DNA of 64,000 nucleotides from Myxococcales bacterium (GCA_020633335.1 JACKDU010000002.1:124001-188000); one strand, 5' to 3'; positions 34,249 through 44,965 are shown, counted from the first letter of the stretch. Program-made: numbers and translations. Notes: generated by a model not told the origin, from the letters alone.

Positions 34249-35997
34249 TCAGGGGTTGATCTTGCGGAGCCAGAGCGTCGCAAACTGGCCGGCCATGTAC
34301 TCCTGACCGGCGCCGTAGATGTAGCCGTCGTCGCCGTTGATCGCGACCGCGCGGGCGATGTCCTGGCCGGCGCCGGGGCCGTCGTAGGTGTGGGTCCAGA
34401 GCTCGGCGCCGTCCATGTTGGTCAGCTTGCGGACCCAGATCCCGGCGAAGTCGTTGGCCGTGTACTCCTGGCCGGCGACGACCACCGTCCCGTCGGGGGC
34501 GACCGCGACCCCGCGGCCGATGTCGTTGTCCGATCCCTTGGAGTCGTAGGTCTGGGTCCAGGCCTCGACGCCGGTGTCCGAGAGCTTGCGGATCCAGATG
34601 TTGGCGAGGCCGATCGGCTCGTAGACCTCGCCGACCGCGAAGATGTGATCCTCGCCGTCGACCGCGACCGCGCGGATGATGTCGTTGCCCGCCTTGTTGT
34701 CCCAGCTCTTGGTCCAGAGCTCGGAGCCGGCGGCGGTGTAGCGGCGGATCCAGAGGTCGGCGAGGCCGATCGGCTCGTAGATCTCGCCGACGACGACCGC
34801 GGAGTCGTCGCTGAGGATCGCCACCCCGTGGGCCCGATCGATCCCCGCCTTGTGATCGTAGACGTCGGAGAAGAGGAGCGTCCCCGCCGGGTCGTACTTG
34901 CGGACGACGATGTTGGCGAGGCCGATCAGCTTGTACTCGTCGCCGACCGCCCAGATGTTGCCGTCGGAGTCGACCGCCACCCCGCGCGCCGAGTCGCCGA
35001 GATCGCTCGGGCCGTTGTAGATGTCGCTCCAGAGCTCGTTGCCGGCGGGGTCGAGCTTGGCGACCCAGAAGTTCGTGTCCTCGCCCTTGACCGCGAGCTG
35101 GCCGACGACGACGTAGTCGCCCTGGGGATCGACGGCGACCCCGCGGGCGATGTCGCCGAGGGTGCCCTCGCCGATGTAGGTCTTGGTCCAGAGCTGATCG
35201 CCCTCGGCCGTGTACTTGGCGATCCAGATGTTCGCCCCCTCGCCGACCACGAATTGCTCGCCGACGACGATGACGTTGCCGTCGCCGTCGACCGCGACCC
35301 CGTGGGCGATCGCGTCGCCGGCGTCGCGGCCGTTGTAGTTGACGGTCCAGACCTCGGAGCCCGAGACCAGGCAGTCGATGTTGCAGCCGTCGCCCTGGAC
35401 CGCGTTGCCGTCGTCACAGGCCTCCGGGCCGTTGGTCATCGCGTCGCCGCAGAAGGGCCCGCGGGCGGCGCAGCCGCGCTCGCAGCCGTTGTAGCCCCCG
35501 TCGTTGGTCCCGTCGTCGCAGGCCTCGACCCCCTCGTGGACCAGGCCGTCGCCGCAGATCGCCACCTTGCACTCCGAGGTGCAGCCGGCGTCGTCGGCGT
35601 TGGCCGCCCCCTCGTCGCACTCCTCGTCGCCCTCGACGACCCCGTCGCCGCAGCTCGGGATCCCCGGGCACTCGCAGCCGCCCCACCCCGACCCGTCGCC
35701 CTTGCAGACCTGCGTACCCTGACCCTCGGGACAGGTGCATGACGTCTCCTCGCCCGGGGTGCAGGCGCCGGCGCTGGCCGAGCCGCTGCCGGACTCGCTC
35801 TCGCTGGTCCCGCCGGTCGAGCCGCTCGTGCCGCTCGTCGTCAGCCCGCCGCTGGCGCTCCCGCTCTCGCTCGCGCTCGCGGTCGCCGAGTCGACGATCA
35901 TGTCGTCGCCGCAGGCGCTGAGGCCGAGGCCGACGACGAGCGAGGCGATCGCGGAGATCGCCGGACGGTGGAGAGACGAGGGCATGGTCGGGCGCAT
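34249..35997 (-). CDS. Lipoprotein with DUF4215 Cys repeats and SBBP-type beta propeller
   Basis: 582 residues. The signal peptide ends GLGLSAC (Cys 29), followed by a Ser/Thr/Gly linker to about residue 75 and a Cys-rich part with the myxobacterial disorganised repeat motif (CGDGVVEGDEECDEG, 'CGDAMTNGPEACDDGNAVQGDGCNID' in abbreviated form CGDA...ACDDGN...GDGC). Residues about 205-580 consist of six to seven blades of roughly 55 residues, each with 'ARGVAVDxDGN' and 'GLANIWIRK'-type strands; several blades are nearly identical (EPIGLAxxWIR). The fold suggests a surface adhesin or scaffold. An alternative start is ATG 35985. Convergent with the TerB-like gene. Confidence 0.85.
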   Translation of the reverse strand: MRPTMPSSLHRPAISAIASLVVGLGLSACGDDMIVDSATASASESGSASGGLTTSGTSGSTGGTSESESGSGSASAGACTPGEETSCTCPEGQGTQVCKGDGSGWGGCECPGIPSCGDGVVEGDEECDEGAANADDAGCTSECKVAICGDGLVHEGVEACDDGTNDGGYNGCERGCAARGPFCGDAMTNGPEACDDGNAVQGDGCNIDCLVSGSEVWTVNYNGRDAGDAIAHGVAVDGDGNVIVVGEQFVVGEGANIWIAKYTAEGDQLWTKTYIGEGTLGDIARGVAVDPQGDYVVVGQLAVKGEDTNFWVAKLDPAGNELWSDIYNGPSDLGDSARGVAVDSDGNIWAVGDEYKLIGLANIVVRKYDPAGTLLFSDVYDHKAGIDRAHGVAILSDDSAVVVGEIYEPIGLADLWIRRYTAAGSELWTKSWDNKAGNDIIRAVAVDGEDHIFAVGEVYEPIGLANIWIRKLSDTGVEAWTQTYDSKGSDNDIGRGVAVAPDGTVVVAGQEYTANDFAGIWVRKLTNMDGAELWTHTYDGPGAGQDIARAVAINGDDGYIYGAGQEYMAGQFATLWLRKINP

Positions 35998-36168
35998 CGG
36001 CCAACGCTACCACGCGCGAAGGTGCCCGAAGCGGCCGCCGTGGGGCGCCGCCCCCAGGTCACGCGACCAGCCGCCCAGCCGGCCGACGTGAGCGGGCGGC
36101 CCCCTGCCCCGCCGGCCCGACGGGGGCCCCCTACCCAGCCTCCCCCGCCTGCGACTACCGTTCGGCCC

Positions 36169-36888
36169 ATGTCCCAAAAGCGCATCGAGTCCGTCCAGGT
36201 CGAGGGCGGATCCTTCGACCTCCACCTCTGGACCCCGCCCGCCGGCCACGGGCCCGGTCTCCTGCTGATCCAGGAGATCTTCGGCGTCGGCCCCTACATC
36301 GAGGCGGTCGCCGAGCGCCTCGCCGCCGCCGGCTACGTCGTCGCCGCGCCCGACGTCTTCTGGCGCTTCCACCCGCGCTGGGTCGCCGCCCACGACGAGG
36401 CCGGGGTCGCCGCGTCGATGGCCCTCGCCCAGAACCTGAGGCCCGAGCTCGCGGTCGCCGACTGCGTCGCCGCCCTCGGCCACCTCGCCGGCCTCGCCGA
36501 GGTCGACGGCGCCCCCGGGGTGATCGGCTTCTGCCTCGGCGGCTCGCTCGCCTGGGGTGTGGCCGCGGCTTCCCAGCCCGCCTGCTGCGTCTCCTACTAC
36601 GGCTCCTTCGTCCCGCAGATGCTCGGCCTCCGCGCGCAGATCAGCTGCCCGGTGCTCCTCCACTTCGGCGGCCAGGACCCCTTCATCCCGCGCGAGCAGG
36701 TGAGCGCGGTCGAGGAGGCGCTCGCGGGCGCGGCCGGCTTCACGGTCAACGTCGAGGCCGCCGGCCACGCCTTCGACAACCACCTCGCGCCGATCTTCCA
36801 CGACCCCGCGGCCGCCGAGCGCGCCTGGGCGAAGACCATGGCCTTCCTCGGCGAGCACCTCCCGGTCGGCGGCGGCGCGGCCTCGTAG
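36169..36888 (+). CDS. Dienelactone hydrolase family protein
   Basis: 239 residues. Alpha/beta-hydrolase with 'LLIQEIFGVGPYI', the Glu-containing signature of the family, the nucleophile elbow GFCLGG (Cys near 126), Asp in 'HFGGQDPFIP' and His in 'AGHAFDN'. The Cys-Asp-His triad with the early Glu is the dienelactone hydrolase arrangement; many members act on lactones or esters other than dienelactone. Cytosolic. It stands alone, divergent from the propeller lipoprotein (171-bp gap) and 175 bp before the next lipoprotein. Confidence 0.88.
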   Translation: MSQKRIESVQVEGGSFDLHLWTPPAGHGPGLLLIQEIFGVGPYIEAVAERLAAAGYVVAAPDVFWRFHPRWVAAHDEAGVAASMALAQNLRPELAVADCVAALGHLAGLAEVDGAPGVIGFCLGGSLAWGVAAASQPACCVSYYGSFVPQMLGLRAQISCPVLLHFGGQDPFIPREQVSAVEEALAGAAGFTVNVEAAGHAFDNHLAPIFHDPAAAERAWAKTMAFLGEHLPVGGGAAS

Positions 36889-37063
36889 GACCGGCCCACG
36901 CGGCGGCGACGAGCTCGCAGGCGTCGCCGTCGCGCGTCGTCGACCAGGCGGCGCCGACGCCTTCAAGCGCTCGAGCGCGCGCCCCGACGCGGCTCGATAT
37001 CGCCACCGCGACGCAGGATCGCGGGCGATGGACGCAGCCGCGTCACCCGGCGATGATGGGCCC

Positions 37064-39591
37064 ATGGATAGTCTCGAACTTCGCAAGGTGTCGTCGGTGG
37101 CGGCGCTGGCCCTGGTCCTCGGCGCCGCGTCCTGCAGCGGCGACTCGGGCCGCGGCGACGGCTCCGAATCGGCGACGACGACCGCGACCACGCAGGGCAC
37201 CAGCGGCACCACCGGCGACGCGACCGGCAGCACCAGCGGCGGCGGCAGCGGGAGCACCGGCACCGGCACCACCAGCGGCGGCGGCGAGACGGTCGGCACC
37301 ACCAGCGGCAGCACCGGGGCGACGACCTCCGGCGGGGTCGAGTGCACCGACCACCGCCAGTGCGGCGACGGCAAGTGCATCGCCGGATCCTGCTGCGCGA
37401 TCGAGGACGCGTGCGGCGACGTCGCCTGCTGCGGCGGCGGCGAGGTCTGTCTCTTCGACCAGTGCGTGGTCCCGGGCGCCCCCTGCAAGAGCGCCAACGA
37501 CTGCGCCGAGGGCGAGTACTGCGAGCCCGCGCTCGGCGAGGGCGAGGGCGACACCACCGGCGGTGACACCACCGGCGGCGACATGGCCTGCACCCAGTCG
37601 ATCCCCGACGCCGGCTACTGCCTCAAGCTCCCCGAGGTCTGCGGGCCCGGCCAGGATCCGATGAAGGACGGCTGCGTCGCCGCCTGCGAGTACTACCCCG
37701 ACGCCGGCAAGCTCAACGCGACCCTCAAGTGGCAGTGGGGCCTCTACGCCGCCGACGAGTTCTCGAAGTTCTCCGACGTCTGGTCGACGCCGACGGTCGG
37801 CCGGATCTACGACGCCAACTGCGACGGCAAGGTCGACGACACCGACCCGCCCAACGTCGTCTTCGTCTCCGGCAACTCGAACCAGACCTGCTGCTCCTGC
37901 GGCAACGAGCCGATCTCGACCTGCCGCACCGGCATCCTCCGGGTCCTCGACGGCGCCAGCGGCCAGGAGATCTGGTCGCTCGACAAGGCCAAGGCCGGCA
38001 ACTACGGCTTCGCCGGGGTCTCGGTCGCGCTCGGCGACATCGACAACGACGGCGACGTCGAGATCATCACCGCGACCGGCGACGGCTTCGTCGCGGCGAT
38101 CAGCAACGAGGGCGTGGTCGAGGCGATCAGCGACCTCCAGATCGACGGCCAGAACGCCGGCGCCTTCGGCTGGGGCGGCGGCCTCTCGGTCGCCGACATG
38201 GACGGCGACGGCTACCCCGAGATCGCCTTCGGCCGCACGCTCTTCTCGACCAAGAACGGGATCAAGCGCGAGTGGGTCGGCGCCGGGGGGATCGGCGGCG
38301 GCAACACCAGCGCCCTCTCGCACATGGTCGACCTCGACAACGACGGCAAGCTCGAGCTCCTCGCGGGCAACACCGCCTACAGCGCCGACGGCTCGATCTT
38401 CTGGCAAAACGCCGGGCTCCCCGACGGCTTCACCGCGATCGGCGACTTCGACCTCGACGGCACCCCCGAGGTGGTCCTCGTCGGCAACGGCCAGGTCTGG
38501 ATCCTCCAGGCCGAGAACGGCGGGATCGACCTCGGCCCGGTGGCGATCCCCGGCGGCCTCAACGGCGGCGGCCCGCCGACCGTCGCCGACTTCGACGGCG
38601 AGCCCGACAAGCGCCCCGAGATCGGCGTCGCCGGCGGGGCCTACTACGCGGTCTTCAAGCCCGACTACCAGAACTCGAAGATCAACATCGCCTGGCAGCT
38701 GGCGACCAAGGACACCTCGAGCCGGGTCACTGGATCGTCGGTCTTCGACTTCGAGGGGGACGGCCGCGCCGAGGTCATCTACTCCGACGAGTGCTTCCTC
38801 TGGATCCTCGACGGCGTCGACGGCACCCTCCGCTTCGCCGAGCCCAACACGACCTTCACCGCGACCGAGGCGATCATCGTCGCCGACGTCGACGGCGACG
38901 GCCACGCCGAGGTCGTGCGGGTCTCGAACAGCGCCAACTGGCAGTGCAACACCGCCCCGTGGAACCAGCCCGATCCGAAGACCGGGCGCCCGCCTGGAAG
39001 CCGCCGCCGAACCAGACCTACTACAAGGGGATCTCGGTCTTCGGCGACTCCGCGAACTCGTGGGTCGGCACCCGCACCCTCTGGAACCAGCACGCCTACT
39101 ACGTCACCAACATCTGCGATCCCCGCGACTCGGCCTGCGATCCCATGGCGCCCTACGGGTCGATCCCGGCCAAGGAGAAGCAGAACTGGAAGCAGGGCTG
39201 GCTCAACAACTTCCGGCAGAACGTCCAGGACGGCGGGATCTTCGACGCCCCCGACGCCGCGGTCTCGCTCCAGAGCCTCTGCGGCGAGCCGCCGCTGGTG
39301 CTCGAGGTCGGCGTCCGCAACCTCGGCCTCGTCGGCCTCCCCGCGGGGGTCGAGGCCTCGGTCTTCAAGGTCGAGGGCATGGTCGAGACCCTGGTCGAGA
39401 CCGTCACCACCACCAAGCCGCTCCTCCCCGGGCAGACCGAGGTCTTCCAGGTGATCGTCCCGGTCGACGTCGGCATGGCGGGGGACACCTTCATCGCCCG
39501 GATCGTCGTCGACCCGAACAACCCGAAGTTCCACGAGTGCGACGACACCAACAACGCGACCCCGCCGCTCGACACCTTCTGCCCCGGCTGA
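37064..39591 (+). CDS. Large FG-GAP/VCBS-repeat lipoprotein, paralogue (apparent one-base deletion)
   Basis: About 842 residues in two frames; 2,528 bases plus one is divisible by three. ATG 37064 gives a lipoprotein signal ending LVLGAASC (Cys 24); an upstream in-frame ATG at 37028 is less likely. Linker of about 60 residues, Cys-rich segment with 'CGDGKCIAGSCCAIEDACG', then FG-GAP-type repeats ('ALGDIDNDGDVEIITA', 'VADMDGDGYPEIAFG', 'IVADVDGDGHAEVV') and a C-terminal CARDB-like domain. The frame break lies at about 38985-38997 in CGCCCGCC. It shares repeat order and signature stretches (TGSSVFDFxGDGxAEVIYxDECF) with the protein at 30040-32521. A 10-bp hairpin follows the stop. Confidence 0.8.
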
Positions 39592-39621
39592 TCCGCGGCG
39601 GACGTCCCGCGCGGACGCGAT

Positions 39622-39649
39622 CCAGGGCGCCTCGCCGGGGGCGCCCTGG
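39622..39649 (+). terminator. GC-rich terminator hairpin
   Basis: CCAGGGCGCC (39622-39631) pairs perfectly with GGCGCCCTGG (39640-39649) around an 8-base loop, 30 bases after the FG-GAP lipoprotein stop and before the Uma2 gene. Confidence 0.6.
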
Positions 39650-39682
39650 CTCCGTCGATCGCCCGGGGGTACACTGGCGTCG

Positions 39683-40270
39683 ATGAGCGAGAGCGCCCGA
39701 CGCCGCGCGACCTACGAGGACGTACGCAACGCGCCCTCGCACATGGTCGCGGAGATCGTCGACGGCGAGCTCCTCCTCCACCCGCGACCGGCGACGCCGC
39801 ACGCGATGGCGGCGACGGCGATCGGCGAGGAGCTCGGGCCCCCCTTCAAGCGCGGCCGCGGCGGCCCCGGCGGGTGGCACATCATCTTTGAGCCCGAGCT
39901 CCACCTCGGCGGCGACATCCTCGTCCCCGATCTCGCGGGCTGGCGGCGCGAGCGTCTCCCGGAGATCCCCGACGCGCCCTTCCTCGAGCTCGCCCCCGAC
40001 TGGCTCTGCGAGGTCCTCTCACCGAGCACCCGCTGGCTCGACCGCGGCCCCAAGCTGCGGATCTACGGCAGCGCCGGCGTCTCCCACGTCTGGCTGGTCG
40101 AGCCCCGCGATCACACCCTCGAGGTGCTCGATCGGCGAGGCGAGCACTGGACGCTCCTCGACCACTTCCACGGCGACGCGAAGGTCCGCGCCCGCCCCTT
40201 TGACGCGATCGAGCTCGAGCTCGCGGCCCTCTGGGAGGGCGTCGCGCTCCGCCCCGACGGCGAGCGCTGA
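39683..40270 (+). CDS. Uma2-family (DUF820) putative endonuclease
   Basis: 195 residues. PD-(D/E)xK-like Uma2 family features: 'MVAEIVDGELLLHPRP' near residue 21 (Glu), 'HIIFEPELHLGGDILVPDLAGWRRER' abbreviated as FEPELH...LVPDLAGW (Asp and nearby residues, near 75-87), 'APDWLCEVLSPSTRWLDRG' (Glu) and 'KLRIYGSAGVSHVWLVEP'. These are the conserved blocks of the family, which is abundant in cyanobacteria and myxobacteria and whose biological role is not established. No partner gene is coupled. The stop lies inside a 7-bp hairpin shared with the convergent gene. Confidence 0.85.
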   Translation: MSESARRRATYEDVRNAPSHMVAEIVDGELLLHPRPATPHAMAATAIGEELGPPFKRGRGGPGGWHIIFEPELHLGGDILVPDLAGWRRERLPEIPDAPFLELAPDWLCEVLSPSTRWLDRGPKLRIYGSAGVSHVWLVEPRDHTLEVLDRRGEHWTLLDHFHGDAKVRARPFDAIELELAALWEGVALRPDGER

Positions 40271-40277
40271 GCGCTCG
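40261..40277. terminator. Hairpin spanning the Uma2 stop codon
   Basis: CGAGCGC (40261-40267), TGA, GCGCTCG (40271-40277). The loop is the stop codon TGA itself; the convergent gene ends 24 bases further on. Confidence 0.4.
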
Positions 40278-40300
40278 CCGTCGCCGGGGTGCCGGGGCGC

Positions 40301-42394
40301 CTACTCCCCGCCGCCGGCCTCGGCCGCGGGCGCCGGGCTCAGGTTGAGGGGCTTGGCCCGACCGACCGAGGGATCGTCGGCGGCGAGGGCCGCGTAGGCG
40401 ACCGGGTCGCTGGTCTCGAGCTTGCCCGGCGCCCCCTCGGCGCCGATCAGCTCGTGGATCCCGCGGCGCGATCCGTAGTAGTTGCCGCGATCGTGGTCCT
40501 CGTCGTTGATGCAGCGGCGGACCAGCGAGCGCGAGATCGGCGGGAGGTTGAGCATCTCGAGGGCCATCCCCCAGAGCGCGTCGATCATGTTCTGATCGGC
40601 GGGGAACTCGAGGAGCCCGGCGAGGGTGATCAGGAGCCCGCCCCGCCGCCCGACCGGCGTGTCGAGGGGCTCGCGGCCGCCGAGGTAGCCGAGGTCGATC
40701 GCCCGCCAGTAGGCGTCGGCGGCCGCCAGCAGGCGCTTGAGCTCCTGGGCGGCGTGGCTGAGCCAGGCGTGGACCATCACCTCGGCGCCGATCCCCGCGC
40801 CGTTCTCCCCCTCGCTCAGGTAGCGGACCACCGCCGGCAGGTGGCCGAGGTCGACCGCCGGGCCCTCGCCGATCGGCACGTCCTGGGGCGGCACCGCCTG
40901 GCTGAAGAAGCCGCCGGAGCGGAAGGCGTAGAAGAGCTCGGTCTGCCCCGGCAGCTCGTCCCAGAGCTCGGAGTACTGGGTCACCCGGTTGAGCGAGCCA
41001 GCGGCCCAGCCGAGGCCGCGGGCGGCCGCCCCGGAGATCTGCGAGGCGGCGGCCCCGGGGTCGCGCGGGAGCGCCGAGACCCGGAGGTCCTCGGCGATCT
41101 CGACCAGCCGGAGATCGAGGAAGCCGTCGTAGTAGTCGGCCTTGCCGTCGCGGTTGATGTCCTCGTAGCGGCGGGCGACCAGCGGGTGGCCGGGGCCGAT
41201 GAACTGGACGAAGTCCTTGTTGCGGCTCTGCGAGTGGTACCACTGCGCCTTCTTGACCCGGGCGTCGATCGCCCCGAAGTCCTCGCCCTCGCTCATCCCC
41301 TTGAGGATCGCCACCAGGCAGTCGAGCCCCTCCGACGCCGTCAGCTCGCCGTCGCCGCCGGTGCGGAAGTAGGTCGAGTCCCACGACGAGTAGATGTCGG
41401 CCTCCGGGAACATCTGCGAGATCGCGAAGCGCGTGGTCAGGCCGGCGCACTGGGCGTTGAGCATCAGCTTGTAGCCCTTCTGGCGGACGTCGACGCAGGC
41501 CGCCTTCATGTCGGCCGAGCCGAGGTTGGCGTGGCGGTTGATCGCCACGCCGACGAAGAAGTCGTCGCCCATCTCGGCGTTCTCGTGCTGCGGGCTCGAG
41601 GGCCGGGCGAAGATCTGGATCACCTGCCCCTTGGGACCGGTGAAGGGGGCCTCGAGGACGACGTAGCCGGTCGAGAAGACCCCGGGCGGCGTCGGCGTCC
41701 CCTCCGGGGCCTCGACCTCGGTGAACTTGTGGGTCTTCTTGAGGACCTCGAGGCCGCCGCGGTGGAACTCGTAGCCGGAGTTGAGGGCGACCCGCCACGG
41801 GCGATCGAGCTCCTCGTAGGGCGGCGAGGCCCGCCGCAGGCCGCCGAGGAGCGCCTTCACCCGCGCCCGCTCGGCCTCGGTGAGCGCCGGCCCGCGCTGC
41901 GAGAGGAGCTGGACCGCGTGCGCCCGGATCTCCGGCCGCGCGCCCGCGCCGACCTCGGCGTCGATGAGCGCGAAGATCATCGCCGCCGCCCGATCGGCCG
42001 GATCGCGGAAGCCCGGATCCTTGGCCGCGGTGGCGATCACGTGGGCGAGGACGGTGAGGGTCGCCGAGCGGAGCTGGGCCGCGTCGTCCGCGTCCCCCTC
42101 GCCGCCGACCGCGGCCGCCGCGAGGATCGCCGCGAGCTGATCGAGGAGGCCGCCGGCCTGCTCGGCCGTCAGCCGCTCCTCGCGGAGCGGCGCGTCGGGG
42201 TGGAAGGCGGAGGGCGGGAAGAGGCGCTCGAACGACGAGGTGCGGCGGGCCGAGACCCAGCGGGCCGCGGTCACCATCACCTCGAGTGCGTCCTGGCCCC
42301 GCGGGGCCGGGCCCTCCTCGCTCGCCGCCAGGGTGCCGTCGGCGAGGAGGTAGAGGGGGCGCGCGCCGTAGATCGTCGCCGTCAGGTGGATCAC
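40301..42394 (-). CDS. Unknown 697-residue protein, possible caspase-fold (clan CD) features
   Basis: 697 residues from GTG 42394, which overlaps the stop of the preceding small gene (GTGA); upstream open frame is not coding. No signal peptide. The N-terminal third is helical. Around residues 270-310, 'FFVGVAINRHANLGSA' followed by 'YKLMLNAQCAGLTTRFA' has the order beta strand-His, beta strand-Cys seen in clan CD cysteine peptidases (caspase/gingipain fold), and an Asp-rich 'DINRDGKADYYDGF' near 405 resembles an EF-hand-like/dockerin calcium loop. The His-Cys spacing is shorter than usual, so this is only a hypothesis. The C-terminal 250 residues are helical with no recognised motif. Codon use is host-like. 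Confidence 0.65.
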   Translation of the reverse strand: MIHLTATIYGARPLYLLADGTLAASEEGPAPRGQDALEVMVTAARWVSARRTSSFERLFPPSAFHPDAPLREERLTAEQAGGLLDQLAAILAAAAVGGEGDADDAAQLRSATLTVLAHVIATAAKDPGFRDPADRAAAMIFALIDAEVGAGARPEIRAHAVQLLSQRGPALTEAERARVKALLGGLRRASPPYEELDRPWRVALNSGYEFHRGGLEVLKKTHKFTEVEAPEGTPTPPGVFSTGYVVLEAPFTGPKGQVIQIFARPSSPQHENAEMGDDFFVGVAINRHANLGSADMKAACVDVRQKGYKLMLNAQCAGLTTRFAISQMFPEADIYSSWDSTYFRTGGDGELTASEGLDCLVAILKGMSEGEDFGAIDARVKKAQWYHSQSRNKDFVQFIGPGHPLVARRYEDINRDGKADYYDGFLDLRLVEIAEDLRVSALPRDPGAAASQISGAAARGLGWAAGSLNRVTQYSELWDELPGQTELFYAFRSGGFFSQAVPPQDVPIGEGPAVDLGHLPAVVRYLSEGENGAGIGAEVMVHAWLSHAAQELKRLLAAADAYWRAIDLGYLGGREPLDTPVGRRGGLLITLAGLLEFPADQNMIDALWGMALEMLNLPPISRSLVRRCINDEDHDRGNYYGSRRGIHELIGAEGAPGKLETSDPVAYAALAADDPSVGRAKPLNLSPAPAAEAGGGE

Positions 42395-42771
42395 CCCGCG
42401 TGGGTCGGCACCTCGGCGGCCTCGGCCGCCTCGGCCGCCTCGAAGCTGGTCGGCTCGGGGGCGGCCTCGGGGGCGAAGAAGCGGCCGGCGATCGCCTCGA
42501 GCTGGCGGCGGTAGGTGCCGCGGCGGCCGATGAAGCGGATCGTCACCCGCTTGCCGACGCGATCGCGGATCACCTCGGCCGCCTCGGCGCTCGGCTCGGG
42601 GTCGAGGCGGACGTGGTACTTGCGGTCGCCCGCGAGGAGGAGGTGGGCGCCCTCGGCCGCGAAGGATCCCCCGAAGCTCGCGCCCGCGTCCTCGCCGCTG
42701 GCGACCAGGACGCCCGGGAGGATGTGAGAACCGGCGGAATTGCGGACGCGGACGGTGACTTGCATGCTCAT
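42391..42771 (-). CDS. Small protein coupled to the 697-residue gene
   Basis: 126 residues from ATG 42771; AAGGAG at 42779-42784, 7 bases upstream, decides this start over the longer frame from 42840. The sequence begins MSMQVTVRVRNSAGSHILPG, with a beta-rich first half and a basic segment (RVGKRVTIRFIGRRGTYRRQ), and ends in an Ala/Glu-rich tail. It shares a GTGA overlap with the following gene, so the two are translationally coupled and probably function together. No family recognised. Confidence 0.7.
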   Translation of the reverse strand: MSMQVTVRVRNSAGSHILPGVLVASGEDAGASFGGSFAAEGAHLLLAGDRKYHVRLDPEPSAEAAEVIRDRVGKRVTIRFIGRRGTYRRQLEAIAGRFFAPEAAPEPTSFEAAEAAEAAEVPTHAG

Positions 42772-42778
42772 CGGGACT

Positions 42779-42784
42779 CTCCTT
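42779..42784 (-). promoter_or_regulatory. Shine-Dalgarno that sets the start at 42771
   Basis: AAGGAG on the minus strand, 7 bases before ATG 42771. The longer open frame to 42840 has no comparable site. Confidence 0.75.
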
Positions 42785-42976
42785 CGACGCTCGGCGGCCG
42801 GGCGCCAGACCCGGGCAAAGCCGCCGCCCAGGCCCCTCACGCGCCGCCGGGGGCGACGCTACCACAGACGCGGAGGCCGGGCCGCGGCCGCCTCCGCGCT
42901 GAGCATGCGCGGCCGCGATCGCCCGCCTCCGCGCGCGCGCTGATGTACCCTTGGGCGCGACGGAGCGAGGTGAACC

Positions 42977-44032
<1,056 letters not shown>

Positions 44033-44063
44033 CTGGCGTCCGCGGGCCTCGTCCAACAATGCC

Positions 44064-44097
44064 CCGATGGCCATGTCTTCACGGACATGGCCATCGG
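44064..44097. terminator. 14-bp TGTC-N6-GACA hairpin between convergent genes
   Basis: CCGATGGCCATGTC (44064-44077) pairs perfectly with GACATGGCCATCGG (44084-44097) around TTCACG. It lies 32 bases after the aldo/keto reductase stop and 9 bases from the stop of the convergent lipoprotein, a good position for a bidirectional terminator. Confidence 0.8.
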
Positions 44098-44105
44098 TAC
44101 ATCGG

Positions 44106-44900
44106 TCAGGGCGAGCAGCGCGGGATCGCGTCCGGGTTCTTGAGATCGCAGGCGTCCTCGACGCAGGGGCACTCGCTCCCGCAGAGGCCCCGCTGATCGG
44201 CGACGCTGAGCTGGGTGAGGCAGTCGGCGAAGGTCGGGTTGTTGACGTCCGCGGTCCCGGCGAAGAGCTCGCAGCTCGCCGCCGTCGGATCCTGCGGGGT
44301 CGAGACCGAGCTCCCCCAGGTCGTCAGCCCGGCGAGGATGTCGGCCCCGGTGAACGCCCGCCAGCGGCCGGTGACGGGATCGACGACGCAGTCCTTGGGG
44401 CCGAGCGGCCGGGTCTGACAGCAGGTCATGCCGCCGCACACCGACGCGATCTCAGAGGGGCTCCAGCGCGGGTTGCAGGGGACCGCGCACTGGTTCAGGA
44501 GCGGGTCGGACACCCCCTCGGGATCGACGCAGACGCCGCTGTAGCTGAGGACGTTGTTGCTCTCCGAGAAGATCGGCACGCCGTGGGTCGCGTCGGTGGG
44601 GGCAGCGCGGTAGGCGGGGAGGAGCCCCGCCTGGGCGGCCGGATCGTCCGAGCAACAGAGGAGCCCGGCGCCGCACTCCGACGCGCCGCCGCCGAGCTCG
44701 GCGACCGGGGCGCAGCGCTCACCCGCGCCGGGCCCCCCGCCGCCGGTCGACGAGGCCGAGTCCGTGGCCGTCGACGCGTCGCTCCCGCTCGCGCCCGTCG
44801 TCCCGGTCTCGCTCGCGGTCGCCGACCCGCCCTTGGGATCGCCGCAGGCGAGCGCGAGCCCCAGCCAGAGCCCGAAGAGAGCGACAATTCCGCGCGTCAC
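44106..44900 (-). CDS. Cys-rich lipoprotein of unknown function
   Basis: 264 residues from GTG 44900, chosen because AGGGAG lies 6 bases upstream; the open frame continues to a TTG at 44915. The signal peptide ends LGLALAC and is followed by a Ser/Thr/Gly linker of about 40 residues. The mature domain has about 20 cysteines (CGAGLLCCSDDP, 'CAVPCNPRWSP', 'CGGMTCCQTRPLG', CPCVEDACD) and no recognised family. Likely surface-exposed. It is convergent with the aldo/keto reductase, sharing the 14-bp hairpin. Confidence 0.75.
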   Translation of the reverse strand: MTRGIVALFGLWLGLALACGDPKGGSATASETGTTGASGSDASTATDSASSTGGGGPGAGERCAPVAELGGGASECGAGLLCCSDDPAAQAGLLPAYRAAPTDATHGVPIFSESNNVLSYSGVCVDPEGVSDPLLNQCAVPCNPRWSPSEIASVCGGMTCCQTRPLGPKDCVVDPVTGRWRAFTGADILAGLTTWGSSVSTPQDPTAASCELFAGTADVNNPTFADCLTQLSVADQRGLCGSECPCVEDACDLKNPDAIPRCSP

Positions 44901-44965
44901 GAGAGCCTCCCTCAAAGGGCCACCACGCTAGCGCGGGCCGTCGACCGGCACCACCGCAAGTTCCG

